From: DASXHZ01 sp036488085
GTDB taxonomy: Bacteria; Acidobacteriota; Thermoanaerobaculia; Gp7-AA8
DNA: 64,000 nt
Direction of reading: 5' to 3'
Assembly: GCA_036488085.1 (NCBI GenBank)
Contig: DASXHZ010000091.1
Span: forward strand, 35,047 to 99,046
Within the stretch, counting starts at the first letter, position 1. Every line of letters starts with the position of its first letter. The translations under genes were made by a program, and so were the position numbers. Shown here piece after piece: positions 5,539 through 15,153 of the stretch. The notes below the pieces were generated by a model. It was given only the letters and a program-made list of their open reading frames with translations. It did not search any database and was not told where the DNA came from.

Positions 5539-6405
5539 CCTGAGAGTCGAGCCCGGATCATCACCTGCCTCATGGAAGGTAACTCGATCGCCGCGACGTG
5601 CCGCATGACCGGCGCGGCGAAGATGACCGTTCTGAGTCTGATTCGCGAAGTCGGCGCGGCCTGTCTCCGCTTCCACGACGCTCAGGTTCGCTACCTCTCG
5701 ACCGTGGAGCGCGTGCAGTGCGATGAGGTGTGGTCGTTCTGCTACTCCAAACAGAAGAACGTTCCCGAGCAGTTTCGCGGCAGTACCGGATACGGCTCCG
5801 TCTGGACGTGGACGGCGCTCGACGCGGACTCCAAGCTGATGATCTCGTGGGTCGTGAGTGACCGCAATCAGGAAGCCGCTGACGCCCTGATCCGCGACCT
5901 GAAGAAGCGCGTCTTCTGGCGCATTCAAATCTCGACCGATGGCCTGCCGGAGTACTTCAACGCGATCCTGAAGACGTACCGCTACGGCGAAGCGGATCAC
6001 GGCGAGGTCGTGAAGGTCTACGCGAGTAGTAAGCCGGTGCAGGGAACAAGTCCGAAGAGTGCCGCGAGTCGGTACTCACCGGGACGGCTGCTGCGTATCG
6101 AGAAGCGCATCGCGTTCGGACAGCCGCTCCACAAGTACATGTCCACGTCGTTCATGGAGCGGTGGAACCTGACGCTGCGGATGCAGAATCGGCGCTTCAC
6201 CCGCCTGACGAACGCCTTCTCCAAGAAGCTGGAGAATCACTGCCTCATGCTCGCGATCACGATGGTCTACTACAACTTCTGCCGCAAGCATCGCTCGCTC
6301 CAGGGGCGGACGCCCGCGATGGCTGCCGGGATCACGAAATACGTGTGGACGGCGAGTGATCTGCTGGCGCTCGATATGTGGAAGAGCGAAGACGCGGCGG
6401 CCTAG
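5524..6405 (+). CDS. IS1-family transposase
   Basis: The 293-residue product (MNKLSPESRARIITCLMEGN) has an N-terminal HTH (SIAATCRMTGAAKMTVLSLI), then DEVWSFCYSKQKNVP, VWTWTALDADSK, STDGLPEYF and STSFMERWNLTLRM. These are the blocks of the long single-frame IS1-like transposases of environmental bacteria. Candidate catalytic acids are D100 or D102, D139 and E212. TTG 5515 would add three residues, but ATG 5524 sits at the predicted transcription start. No frameshift is needed, unlike classic IS1 InsA/InsB. It lies centrally, in opposite orientation to the HTH-protease module. Its stop overlaps that of the small gene at 6402. Confidence 0.88.
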   Translation: MNKLSPESRARIITCLMEGNSIAATCRMTGAAKMTVLSLIREVGAACLRFHDAQVRYLSTVERVQCDEVWSFCYSKQKNVPEQFRGSTGYGSVWTWTALDADSKLMISWVVSDRNQEAADALIRDLKKRVFWRIQISTDGLPEYFNAILKTYRYGEADHGEVVKVYASSKPVQGTSPKSAASRYSPGRLLRIEKRIAFGQPLHKYMSTSFMERWNLTLRMQNRRFTRLTNAFSKKLENHCLMLAITMVYYNFCRKHRSLQGRTPAMAAGITKYVWTASDLLALDMWKSEDAAA

Positions 6406-6557
6406 CGGCTGTCGCGGCGCTTTGCTGCCGCTTCCTCGTCGCACCGCTTACATGTCACGCGGTGCGTCTGGTGTTGGGCAGTCGGCGTCGGAACAACGAC
6501 ATGATCGCGTTCGTCGTGTTCGCACCAGCATTTAGGCACGGTGTGATCTTTCGACAT
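6402..6557 (-). CDS. 51-residue Cys-rich (zinc-ribbon-like) protein
   Basis: ATG 6557 opens a 51-codon frame: MSKDHTVPKCWCEHDERDHV, VVPTPTAQHQTHRV, then TCKRCDEEAAAKRRDSR. CxC and CxxC pairs about 24 residues apart, with several His, suggest one zinc site. It follows the HTH gene at 6568-6804 by 10 bp on the same strand, so they form an operon. Its TAG overlaps the transposase TAG by 3 bp tail to tail. It is too short to identify. The neighbourhood, tight spacing and Cys pattern support it as a real gene. Confidence 0.55.
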   Translation of the reverse strand: MSKDHTVPKCWCEHDERDHVVVPTPTAQHQTHRVTCKRCDEEAAAKRRDSR

Positions 6558-6567
6558 GGCGCTGATG

Positions 6568-6804
6568 TTACAGCTTCGGCCGCGTGTCGAAGAGCCGGAA
6601 CAACTCTGACGGCGGCACGTCCAGCGCCTCGGCGATCTTGACGACGTTGACGATCGCCGGATTCCGCTCGCCGCGCTCGATCATGCCGATGTAGTTCCGA
6701 TCGAGACCGGCTCGCGCCGCGAGTTCGTCCTGAGACAGACCGCGCTCGGTCCGCAGCTCGCGCAGCGTCTTTCCGAATCGGGCGAGCACCGTGGTACGTC
6801 GCAC
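6568..6804 (-). CDS. Small XRE-family HTH regulator (transposon copy)
   Basis: The 78-residue product starts at GTG 6804: MRRTTVLARFGKTLRELRTE, then GLSQDELAARAGLDRNYIG and ERGERNPAIVNVVKIAEAL. It has the same architecture as the gene at 2761-2988, and the decayed copy at 1385-1545 is closest to this one. It is divergent from the gene at 6859. The 54-bp gap holds GCACT-N10-AGTGC (6801-6820) and the palindrome CTACTATAAGTAG (6844-6856), both plausible operators. It is followed by the Cys-rich gene. Confidence 0.82.
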   Translation of the reverse strand: MRRTTVLARFGKTLRELRTERGLSQDELAARAGLDRNYIGMIERGERNPAIVNVVKIAEALDVPPSELFRLFDTRPKL

Positions 6805-6820
6805 TGACTCGGATTAGTGC

Positions 6821-6856
6821 TTGACGCTGTGGAGACGCGCTACCTACTATAAGTAG
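6821..6856 (+). promoter_or_regulatory. Leaderless promoter with palindromic operator
   Basis: TTGACG (6821-6826), an 18-bp spacer and TACTAT (6845-6850) end 8 bp before ATG 6859. The perfect 13-bp palindrome CTACT-ATA-AGTAG (6844-6856) covers the -10 box, so a repressor bound there would block polymerase. Confidence 0.6.
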
Positions 6857-6858
6857 CT

Positions 6859-7137
6859 ATGTCGCGCCGAAAGAACGTCGTCCCGCGTCGTCGAAAGAAG
6901 ACTCCGCCCCGCCGCCGCTTTGCTCGACTCGGTGTGTTTCTTCGCGAGAACGAAGTCAAACCGAACGAGCTTGCGGATGTGACCGGGATCAGCAGACAGC
7001 ACGTCATGCGGTTACGGTACGGAACGAGCGAGCCGACACGCCCGCTCATGATCTGGCTCACGATCGCCTGCCGCAGGATGCTCAACCGGCGTGTCAGGAT
7101 CACCGAACTATTCGATCTCGGCGACGGTGAGCGATGA
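6859..7137 (+). CDS. HTH-domain protein of the transposon
   Basis: The 92-residue product has a very basic N-terminus (SRRKNVVPRRRKKTPPRRRF). An HTH follows: LGVFLRENEVKPNELADVTG, then ISRQHVMRLRYGTSEPTRPL. The helix-turn-helix is XRE-like, but the C-terminal helix pair (IACRRMLNRRVRITELFDLG) differs from the two small repressors nearby. No Shine-Dalgarno precedes the ATG, which fits a leaderless transcript. Its TGA overlaps the next start by ATGA. Confidence 0.65.
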   Translation: MSRRKNVVPRRRKKTPPRRRFARLGVFLRENEVKPNELADVTGISRQHVMRLRYGTSEPTRPLMIWLTIACRRMLNRRVRITELFDLGDGER

Positions 7138-7409
7138 CCATACACCGGACACCGCTTGATCCGCTCTCGCCGCTCGACGAATACCTCGCGGTGCAGCACG
7201 TCCTCCGGCAGGCTCGCCTGATGGAGCGATTCTTTGAGGATTTCGTGGACGAGAATCCGATGCTTCGCCCGCACCTCCCCGAGATGCACTGCGCCTACAT
7301 GGACATGCTGAACGAACAGCTTGCGCCGTACGCTCTGATACTGGCCCTTGCCATCACGGAGTTGGAAGACGCTTACCCGGAGATTGAACGACCGGGAACG
7401 CCGAGGTAG
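7134..7409 (+). CDS. Hypothetical protein coupled to the HTH gene
   Basis: The 91-residue product (MTIHRTPLDPLSPLDEYLAV...) is acidic and predicted to be all helix, with LMERFFEDFVDENPMLRPHL in the middle. No family is recognised. The ATGA overlap with the upstream HTH gene means it is translated by coupling, so the two products probably act together. It is the last gene before the right transposon end. Confidence 0.55.
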   Translation: MTIHRTPLDPLSPLDEYLAVQHVLRQARLMERFFEDFVDENPMLRPHLPEMHCAYMDMLNEQLAPYALILALAITELEDAYPEIERPGTPR

Positions 7410-7417
7410 CCGCTCCG

Positions 7418-7483
7418 TCCCCGCCATGTCCCGCGCTGTCCCGCAGACTTGTTACAACTTCCGGTTCAAACTAGACCACTACC
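7418..7483 (-). repeat. Right transposon end with subterminal repeats
   Basis: GTCCCCGC, GTCCCGC and GTCCCGC repeat at 10-bp spacing, followed by TGTTACAA-N8-TCAAACTAGACCACTACC ending at 7483. The subterminal repeats are present at the orphan end (1572-1637) but not at the left end (3293-3370). They could be transposase-binding sites specific for the right end. Confidence 0.75.
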
Positions 7484-7491
7484 AGAATCGT
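7484..7491 (+). repeat. Target-site duplication, right copy
   Basis: AGAATCGT directly follows the right inverted repeat and matches 3285-3292 in all 8 bases. It lies 21 bp upstream of the lexA -35 box. Confidence 0.85.
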
Positions 7492-7512
7492 AGATTTTCG
7501 TCGCACTTACGC

Positions 7513-7541
7513 TTGACTTTCGCCCAGTTACCGCCCATATT
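7513..7541 (+). promoter_or_regulatory. lexA promoter
   Basis: TTGACT (7513-7518), a 17-bp spacer and CATATT (7536-7541) lie 19 bp before ATG 7561. GAGG at 7552-7555 is the ribosome-binding site. The promoter lies wholly outside the transposon, so the insertion leaves it intact. No obvious LexA palindrome was found by eye. Confidence 0.65.
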
Positions 7542-7560
7542 GTCTTTTCACGAGGCAAAC

Positions 7561-8190
7561 ATGCGGTATCTGACAGAGCGACAGCGGGACATTCTGGCTT
7601 TCATCCGGGAGTTTCAGCAGAAACGGGGCGTGGCGCCGACGCACCGGGAGATCTGCGACCATTTCGGGTTCTCGTCGTACGGGACCGTCTACAAGCACCT
7701 TTCGCTTCTCGAGAAGAAGGGGCTGATCCGGCGGGACTGGAACCAGAAGCGGGGGGTGGAGGTGGTGGAGGACGACAAGCCGGCCGTGGCCGCTCGGCAG
7801 GCTGAGTCGTCCGGGGTCCGGGATCTGCCCCTCTTCGGCTACATCGCCGCCGGCCGGCCGCTCGACGTCGAGCGCTCGGACGAGACGATCCCGGTGCCGG
7901 CGCACCTGACGACACGTGGCGAGAACTACGTGCTGAAGGTGCGCGGGGACTCGATGGTCGACGATGGGATCCTCGACGGCGACCTCGTCATCATTTCCCG
8001 CCGCGAGGATGCGACCAACGGAGAGATGGTCGTTGCCAATGTGAGCGGGGAAGTCACACTCAAGCGTCTCTACAAGGAAGGGGAGCGCGTTCGCCTGCAG
8101 CCGGCGAATTCGATGATGGGCCCGATCTACGCGTCCGCGCGCGACGTGTCGGTTCAGGGTGTCGTCGTCGGTCTGATGCGCCGCTTCTAG
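7561..8190 (+). CDS. lexA: LexA repressor
   Basis: The 209-residue product begins MRYLTERQRDILAFIREF, the typical LexA start. The winged HTH includes APTHREICDHFGFSSYGTVY. The cleavage site is Ala97-Gly98 (YIAAGRP), the catalytic Ser is S131 (RGDSMVDDGI) and the Lys is K168 (GEVTLKRL), so self-cleavage should work. It represses the SOS regulon and is inactivated by RecA-stimulated autoproteolysis. The ATG has a GAGG site and its own promoter. The next gene starts 27 bp downstream and may be cotranscribed. Confidence 0.96.
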   Translation: MRYLTERQRDILAFIREFQQKRGVAPTHREICDHFGFSSYGTVYKHLSLLEKKGLIRRDWNQKRGVEVVEDDKPAVAARQAESSGVRDLPLFGYIAAGRPLDVERSDETIPVPAHLTTRGENYVLKVRGDSMVDDGILDGDLVIISRREDATNGEMVVANVSGEVTLKRLYKEGERVRLQPANSMMGPIYASARDVSVQGVVVGLMRRF

Positions 8191-8217
8191 CGTTGATAGA
8201 AAGGTAAGGGAATCATC

Positions 8218-8643
8218 ATGGATATCGTTCTCAAACTTCGCGAAATCCGCCGCGTGCGCGGCCTGAGCCAAAAAGATGTCGCCCGCCTTTCCGGCGTCGG
8301 CGAGAAGACGATCAGCTCCTTCGAGACCGGCGAGCGCATCGGCTCCCTGAAGCTCGAGCAGCTCAAGAAGCTCCTCGCCGTCTACGGGTTGAAGGAGGCT
8401 GACTTCTTCGGCGCCTCGATCGAGCGCGAGCTCGCACCGTGGGAGCTGGAGGAAGATGAGTTCGCGCTCACCCGTGTGATCGACGAGGTGCGTGCCTTGC
8501 CGAAGCAGGCCAAGAAGCCGCTCCTCGCCAAGTTCCAGCTCATGCTCGAAGCGGTCGCCGACGTGCAGGACGTCCATCGCGACAAACGGCCGGCGTACGT
8601 CCGCGACAACCCCGAGTGGCACATGCTGACGTCGCGGAATTAG
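8218..8643 (+). CDS. XRE-family transcriptional regulator
   Basis: The 141-residue product has an N-terminal HTH (MDIVLKLREIRRVRGLSQKD, then ARLSGVGEKTISSFETGERI, residues 1-60) and a helical C-terminal region of about 75 residues (ALPKQAKKPLLAKFQLMLEA) that may dimerise. AAGG lies 10 bp before the ATG. It follows lexA closely on the same strand, so it could be part of the SOS transcription unit. Its target is unknown. Its stop overlaps the convergent SDR gene by 4 bp. Confidence 0.85.
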   Translation: MDIVLKLREIRRVRGLSQKDVARLSGVGEKTISSFETGERIGSLKLEQLKKLLAVYGLKEADFFGASIERELAPWELEEDEFALTRVIDEVRALPKQAKKPLLAKFQLMLEAVADVQDVHRDKRPAYVRDNPEWHMLTSRN

Positions 8644-9512
8644 CGCGACTGAAATATGTGCAGCAGTGAAGCTTCCAGCGTCGGATATTTGAACGTGAAC
8701 CCTTCGCGCTGCAGGCGCGAAGGGACGGCGCGCTGGCCGCCGAGGAGTGCTTCGTCGGCCAGTCCGCGTCCGAAGAGGGTGCGGAGGGCGAAGCCGGGGA
8801 CGGGCATGAACGCGGGGCGGTGGACGGTGCGGCCGAGGGCGCGGGAGAACTCGCGATTCCTGACCGGGTTGGGCGCGGCGACGTTGTAGATCCCTCGGGC
8901 AGTCGCATTGTCGATGGCCCACTCGATGGCGCGGATGATGTCCTCGCGATCGACCCACGACATCCACTGCTTGCCGCTTCCGATTGGACCGCCCACGCCT
9001 AGGTAGAACGGCGGCAGCATCTTTTTGAGCGCGCCACCGTGTTTGTCGAGAACGACGCCGAAGCGGAGCAACACCACGCGGGCGGAGGCCTCCGCTTCAC
9101 GCGCCGCGGCCTCCCACTTCTCGACGAGCTCGGCGAGAAAGCCGGTACCCCGTGCGGCGGTTTCATCGAACGTTTCGTCGCTGGTGTAGCCGTAGTAGCC
9201 GACGGCCGAGGCTTCGATGAGCGTACGCGGCTTCGCATTGACGAGGGCGCGAAGGGGATCGAGGCGCGAAGAGGTGAGCGTCGCCTTGCGTGATTCCGTC
9301 CAGCGCCCTCCGGCGATGCTTTCGCCGGCGAGGTTCACGACCGCATCGGCTTCGCGGACCTGTGATTCCCACGGCCCGCCGTGCGGCGGGTGCCATTCAA
9401 GGCCGCGGTTGGGATCACGCGAGAGGACGACCACGTCGTCGCCGCGCTCCCGCAATCGCGCGACGAGGGGCGAACCGATGAAGCCGGAACCGCCGGAGAC
9501 GACGATCTTCAC
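8640..9512 (-). CDS. TIGR01777-family NAD(P)-binding epimerase-like protein
   Basis: The 290-residue product starts at GTG 9512 with MKIVVSGGSGFIGSPLVARL, the nucleotide-binding GGSGFIG of extended SDR proteins. EASAVGYYG with downstream YNVAAPNPV and LFGRGLADEALLGGQRAVP place it in the TIGR01777 (YfcH/SulA-like) group. The reaction is unknown for this family; the E. coli relative binds NADP. The GTG start is 17 bp after a tsaD terminator, so it must have its own weak promoter or depend on readthrough. Confidence 0.85.
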   Translation of the reverse strand: MKIVVSGGSGFIGSPLVARLRERGDDVVVLSRDPNRGLEWHPPHGGPWESQVREADAVVNLAGESIAGGRWTESRKATLTSSRLDPLRALVNAKPRTLIEASAVGYYGYTSDETFDETAARGTGFLAELVEKWEAAAREAEASARVVLLRFGVVLDKHGGALKKMLPPFYLGVGGPIGSGKQWMSWVDREDIIRAIEWAIDNATARGIYNVAAPNPVRNREFSRALGRTVHRPAFMPVPGFALRTLFGRGLADEALLGGQRAVPSRLQREGFTFKYPTLEASLLHIFQSR

Positions 9513-9529
9513 CGCTACATTCTCTACCC

Positions 9530-9559
9530 AAAAAAATTGCCCCGGCTACGCGCCGGGGC
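9530..9559 (-). terminator. Rho-independent terminator of tsaD
   Basis: On the minus strand GCCCCGG-CGCGTAG-CCGGGGC (9559-9539) is followed by AA and a run of seven T (9536-9530). It lies between the tsaD stop and the SDR start. Confidence 0.85.
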
Positions 9560-9637
9560 ACCCGATGAAAGAGAGGAGGTAGGAGATGGTTGGTTTTCGT
9601 CGTCTCTAAAACATCTGACGACGCGAATCGAAAAAAG

Positions 9638-10672
9638 TTACGGCTGGCCGATGCGGGAGCGGGCGACGACACGGCGGGGGTCAGCAGCCGTGCTTTCTCT
9701 CTGCAAACCGGCGAACGCGATCATGGCGGCGTTGTCGGTGCAGTAACGCTTCTCCGGTAAACGAACGGTCACATCGTGAGATTTGCCCCACTCGGCGATC
9801 CGCTCGCGCAGGACGCCGTTTGCGGCCACTCCGCCCGCAGTCGCGAGCTCGGACGGCCGTGATCCGTTATCCGCTATCCGTGACCAGATCACTTCTAACC
9901 TGTCGAGGAGCTGGGCGATGAGAGCGTCTTGGAAGGTGGCGCAGAAGTCGGCGAGCGCTTGGGGATCGCCACCGACATTGATGTTCTGTTCGCGGGCGAG
10001 GCGGATCGCCCCGGCCTTGATTCCGGAGTACGAAAAGTCGGCCGACTCGTCCTTGAAGTGCGGGACGGGGAAGGGGAAACGCTTCGGGTCGGCGCGACCG
10101 TCGCGGCCGTGCTTTTCGATCTGCGGGCCGCCCGGATATGGCAGGCCGATGAACTTCGCGACCTTGTCGAACGTCTCGCCGATGGCGTCGTCGCGGGTGC
10201 GATTGAGCATGGTCACGACGCCGCGGTGCACGTCGTAGATCGACGAGTGGCCGCCGGAGATGACGAGCGACAGAAAGCGTTCGGGTATCGGAAGCGACGG
10301 CCCTTCGCGTTGCAGGAACGGCGAAAAGATGTGGCCTTCGAGGTGGTTGATCGCGATCAGCGGGATGCCGAGGCCGTAGGCGAGGCCTTGCGCACCGGCG
10401 ACGCCGACCAGGAGCGCGCCGATGAGTCCCGGTCCGCTGGTCACCGCGATCGACTCGACATCGTTCCACTGAGCACGGCCATCAGACAGCGCGCGTGTGA
10501 CGAGCGGAAAGAGATGCGCGAGGTGCTCGCGCGACGCGATCTCCGGCACGACGCCGCCGAACGGCTGATGGCGCTCGATCTGCGACGCGATGTGATTCAC
10601 GCGCACTGTGCCGTCGCGTTCGAGGAGTGCCACCGAGGTTTCGTCGCAGGAGGTTTCAATACCGAGAATCAT
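9638..10672 (-). CDS. tsaD: tRNA N6-threonylcarbamoyladenosine transferase
   Basis: The 344-residue product begins MILGIETSCDETSVALLERD, diagnostic for the Kae1/TsaD family. The metal-binding pair is in INHLEGHIFSPF, and the ATP-fold segment is SGGHSSIYDV. TsaD transfers threonylcarbamoyl from TsaC/TsaB chemistry to A37 of ANN-decoding tRNAs. Length matches the family (about 340). It is monocistronic here, ending in a strong terminator. Upstream is a palindromic-repeat gap shared with the divergent valS. Confidence 0.97.
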   Translation of the reverse strand: MILGIETSCDETSVALLERDGTVRVNHIASQIERHQPFGGVVPEIASREHLAHLFPLVTRALSDGRAQWNDVESIAVTSGPGLIGALLVGVAGAQGLAYGLGIPLIAINHLEGHIFSPFLQREGPSLPIPERFLSLVISGGHSSIYDVHRGVVTMLNRTRDDAIGETFDKVAKFIGLPYPGGPQIEKHGRDGRADPKRFPFPVPHFKDESADFSYSGIKAGAIRLAREQNINVGGDPQALADFCATFQDALIAQLLDRLEVIWSRIADNGSRPSELATAGGVAANGVLRERIAEWGKSHDVTVRLPEKRYCTDNAAMIAFAGLQRESTAADPRRVVARSRIGQP

Positions 10673-10768
10673 GAGGTTACCGAGGTTACGAGGTCACGCG
10701 GTTCCGGGTTCTGACCTCTAACCCCGCAACCTCGAAACCCGCCACTATAATCGCGCGCCGCGACGCCG
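10673..10768. repeat. Divergent tsaD/valS gap: GAGGTTACGAGG-type repeat and -10 box
   Basis: GAGGTTACC / GAGGTTACGAGG and the complementary AACCCCGCAACCTCGAAACC form an inverted repeat, the same family as 58524-58600. TATAAT at 10746-10751, 17 bp before the valS ATG, is a likely -10 box, but no good -35 was seen at 16-18 bp. Confidence 0.55.
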
Positions 10769-13399
<2,631 letters not shown>

Positions 13400-13476
13400 A
13401 TCACGTGACCCGTAAACCGTGATCCGTGATGAAATCGAACGGACGAACATCACGGATCACGCATCACCGGTCACGC
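13400..13476. repeat. Inverted repeat GTGATCCGTGATG / CATCACGGATCAC
   Basis: The 13-bp arms at about 13421-13433 and 13450-13463 are perfectly complementary, with further partial copies (CGTGACCCGT, CACCGGTCAC). The repeat fills the gap between valS and birA. Confidence 0.7.
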
Positions 13477-13478
13477 TC

Positions 13479-14237
13479 ATGATTGACACGCGCCGCGCCG
13501 TCGCCGAGCTGAAGGCGATCGAGTCGATCGCGGTCATGACGCGTGTGTCGTCGACGAACACCGTCGCGCAGCGGATTGTCGCGGAGTGCGTGGCGAACGA
13601 CCTCTCGCTGCCGCAGGCGATGATCATCGCGGGGGAGCAGTTCGCCGGCCGCGGACGGAACCAGCGCACTTGGTCGTCGCCGGCCGGGAAGGGGATTTAC
13701 GCGACGACGATGCTGACCCGCTCGGCGCGCGACCTGGCGCTGATCCCGCTCGAGATGGCGAACATCATCGCGTCGTTCCTGCGCGAGCGCTTCGGCATTG
13801 ATGCCCGCGTGAAGTGGCCGAACGACGTCGTCGCAAACGGCCGCAAGATCGCCGGAATCCTCATCGAGGCACGCGTGCAGGAAGATCGCGCCTTCCTCAT
13901 CATCGGCACCGGCGTGAACGTCGAGCCGGTGTCGGACGACGACCGCCCGAACGCCACGTCGATCCACGAGCTCGCGCCCGATCGTTTTCACGGGATCGAA
14001 GAAGCGACGCTCGCGTTCATCGAGCATGTCGATACGCACTTCGCCCGCCCTCTCGCCCGCGAACGCGTTCTCGGCGACTGGCGCAGCATGACCGTTCACA
14101 CGCCCGGCGACCGGATCACCTCGATCATCAACGACCGCCGTATACAGGGGACGTGGAGCGGGATCGACGACGAGGGACGCGCGCTGATCGACGACGGCTC
14201 GGTGGTCATTGCGATCAGCGCGGGGGAGGTTTTTTAG
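13479..14237 (+). CDS. birA: Biotin--[acetyl-CoA-carboxylase] ligase, no HTH domain
   Basis: From ATG 13479 the product has 252 residues. An upstream ATG at 13419 would translate the palindromic repeat and is rejected. It shows SSTNTVAQRIVAE, GEQFAGRGRNQRTWSSPAGK (biotinyl-AMP loop), KWPNDVVANGRKIAGILIEA and GTGVNV. The N-terminal winged helix of regulatory BirA is absent, so it is a group I ligase without repressor function. Biotin uptake is provided by bioY at 20.7 kb. Confidence 0.93.
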   Translation: MIDTRRAVAELKAIESIAVMTRVSSTNTVAQRIVAECVANDLSLPQAMIIAGEQFAGRGRNQRTWSSPAGKGIYATTMLTRSARDLALIPLEMANIIASFLRERFGIDARVKWPNDVVANGRKIAGILIEARVQEDRAFLIIGTGVNVEPVSDDDRPNATSIHELAPDRFHGIEEATLAFIEHVDTHFARPLARERVLGDWRSMTVHTPGDRITSIINDRRIQGTWSGIDDEGRALIDDGSVVIAISAGEVF

Positions 14238-14357
14238 TTTATCCCGAGCGGAGCGAGGGATCTCTAGTTATACCCACGCAGAACGAGCGTCTTCGGCGAG
14301 TCGCATAACTCCGCGCGGTGCACCCCGAGATCCCTCGCTACGCTCGGGATAAACTTC
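14238..14357. repeat. ATCCCGAGCGGAGCGAGGGAT-type inverted repeat
   Basis: TTTATCCCGAGCGGAGCGAG starts at 14239, and its complementary arm CTCGCTACGCTCGGGATAAA ends at about 14352, enclosing some 70 bp. Single arms of the same family occur at 28803, 29030, 53712 and, diverged, at 20580-20690. Confidence 0.8.
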
Positions 14358-14367
14358 AAGAACCAAA

Positions 14368-15153
14368 GTGCCAGGCCTCCTCGTCGTCGACGTCGGCAAC
14401 ACGAACATCGTCCTCGGCATCTACCGCGGCGATCGGCTCGTGAACTCGTGGCGCCTGGCGACGGCGCGCGATCGCACCGCCGACGAATACGGCATCCTCG
14501 CGGCGCAGCTCATCGGAACCGATTTCGACGGCAAGCTCGAAGGAGCGATCGTCTCGTCGGTCGTGCCGCCGCTGAACAGCGCGATGCGGTTCATGGTCGA
14601 GAAGTACTTCGGGATCGATCCGCTGTTCGTCGAGCCGGGCGTCAAGACGGGGATCGCGATCCACGTCGACAACCCGCAGGAAGTCGGCGCTGACCGCATC
14701 GTGAACTGCGTCGCCGCATACGAGCGGTTCGGCGGACCGACTGTCATCGTCGACTTCGGGACGGCGACGACGTTCGATCTCGTCACCGCGGACGGCCAGT
14801 ACGTCGGCGGCGTCATCGCGCCGGGTTTGAACATCTCGGCCGAGGCGCTGTTCGCACGCGCGGCGCGTCTGCCGCGCGTCGACATCAAGCGGCCGCCGCA
14901 CATCATCGGCACGAACACCATCGTCAACATGCAGTCGGGCCTCTACTTCGGGTACCTCGGACTGGTCGACGGCATCCTCGCGCGGATCAAGCAGGAAGTG
15001 AGCGGCATCAAGCGCGTCATTGCGACCGGCGGGCTCGCGCCGCTCTTCGCTGAGGACAGCGAATACATCGACGAGGTCGAGCCGGAGCTGACGCTGGAGG
15101 GGCTGAAGCTGATCTACGACCGCAACCGCGCGCCGCGGCGGGGACGAAGATGA
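14368..15153 (+). CDS. coaX: Type III pantothenate kinase
   Basis: The 261-residue product starts at GTG 14368 (PGLLVVDVGNTNIVLGIYRG). DVGNTN, AGADRxxN-like VGADRIVNCVAAYERFGGP and VDFGTATTFDL are the ASKHA-fold signatures of CoaX. It phosphorylates pantothenate in the first step of CoA synthesis and is insensitive to CoA feedback. The CoA pathway also appears at coaE (46394). Its TGA overlaps the ggt ATG by four bases. Confidence 0.96.
   Translation: MPGLLVVDVGNTNIVLGIYRGDRLVNSWRLATARDRTADEYGILAAQLIGTDFDGKLEGAIVSSVVPPLNSAMRFMVEKYFGIDPLFVEPGVKTGIAIHVDNPQEVGADRIVNCVAAYERFGGPTVIVDFGTATTFDLVTADGQYVGGVIAPGLNISAEALFARAARLPRVDIKRPPHIIGTNTIVNMQSGLYFGYLGLVDGILARIKQEVSGIKRVIATGGLAPLFAEDSEYIDEVEPELTLEGLKLIYDRNRAPRRGRR

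Larger units (their letters stand above)
3293..7483. mobile_element. 4.19-kb IS1-family transposon with passenger genes
   Basis: Both ends carry identical 18-bp inverted repeats: GGTAGTGGTCTAGTTTGA at 3293-3310 and its reverse complement at 7466-7483. After an 8-bp variable spacer the repeat continues with TTGTAACA / TGTTACAA (3319-3326 and 7450-7457). An 8-bp direct repeat, AGAATCGT, abuts both ends (3285-3292 and 7484-7491), as expected for a target-site duplication of an IS1-like element. The ends begin GGT, as do those of IS1. Inside are one transposase gene and about eight passengers, among them a regulator-protease module and a tRNA-like gene. Intact ends, an undamaged duplication and open reading frames suggest recent insertion. 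Confidence 0.88.

Noticed and set aside
7348..7560. N-terminal extension of LexA read from the upstream frame
   Set aside because: It would include the transposon end and the lexA promoter. ATG 7561 gives the standard MRYLTERQRDIL start.
13419..13478. Upstream ATG as birA start
   Set aside because: It would translate the inverted repeat as a 20-residue extension unlike any biotin ligase.
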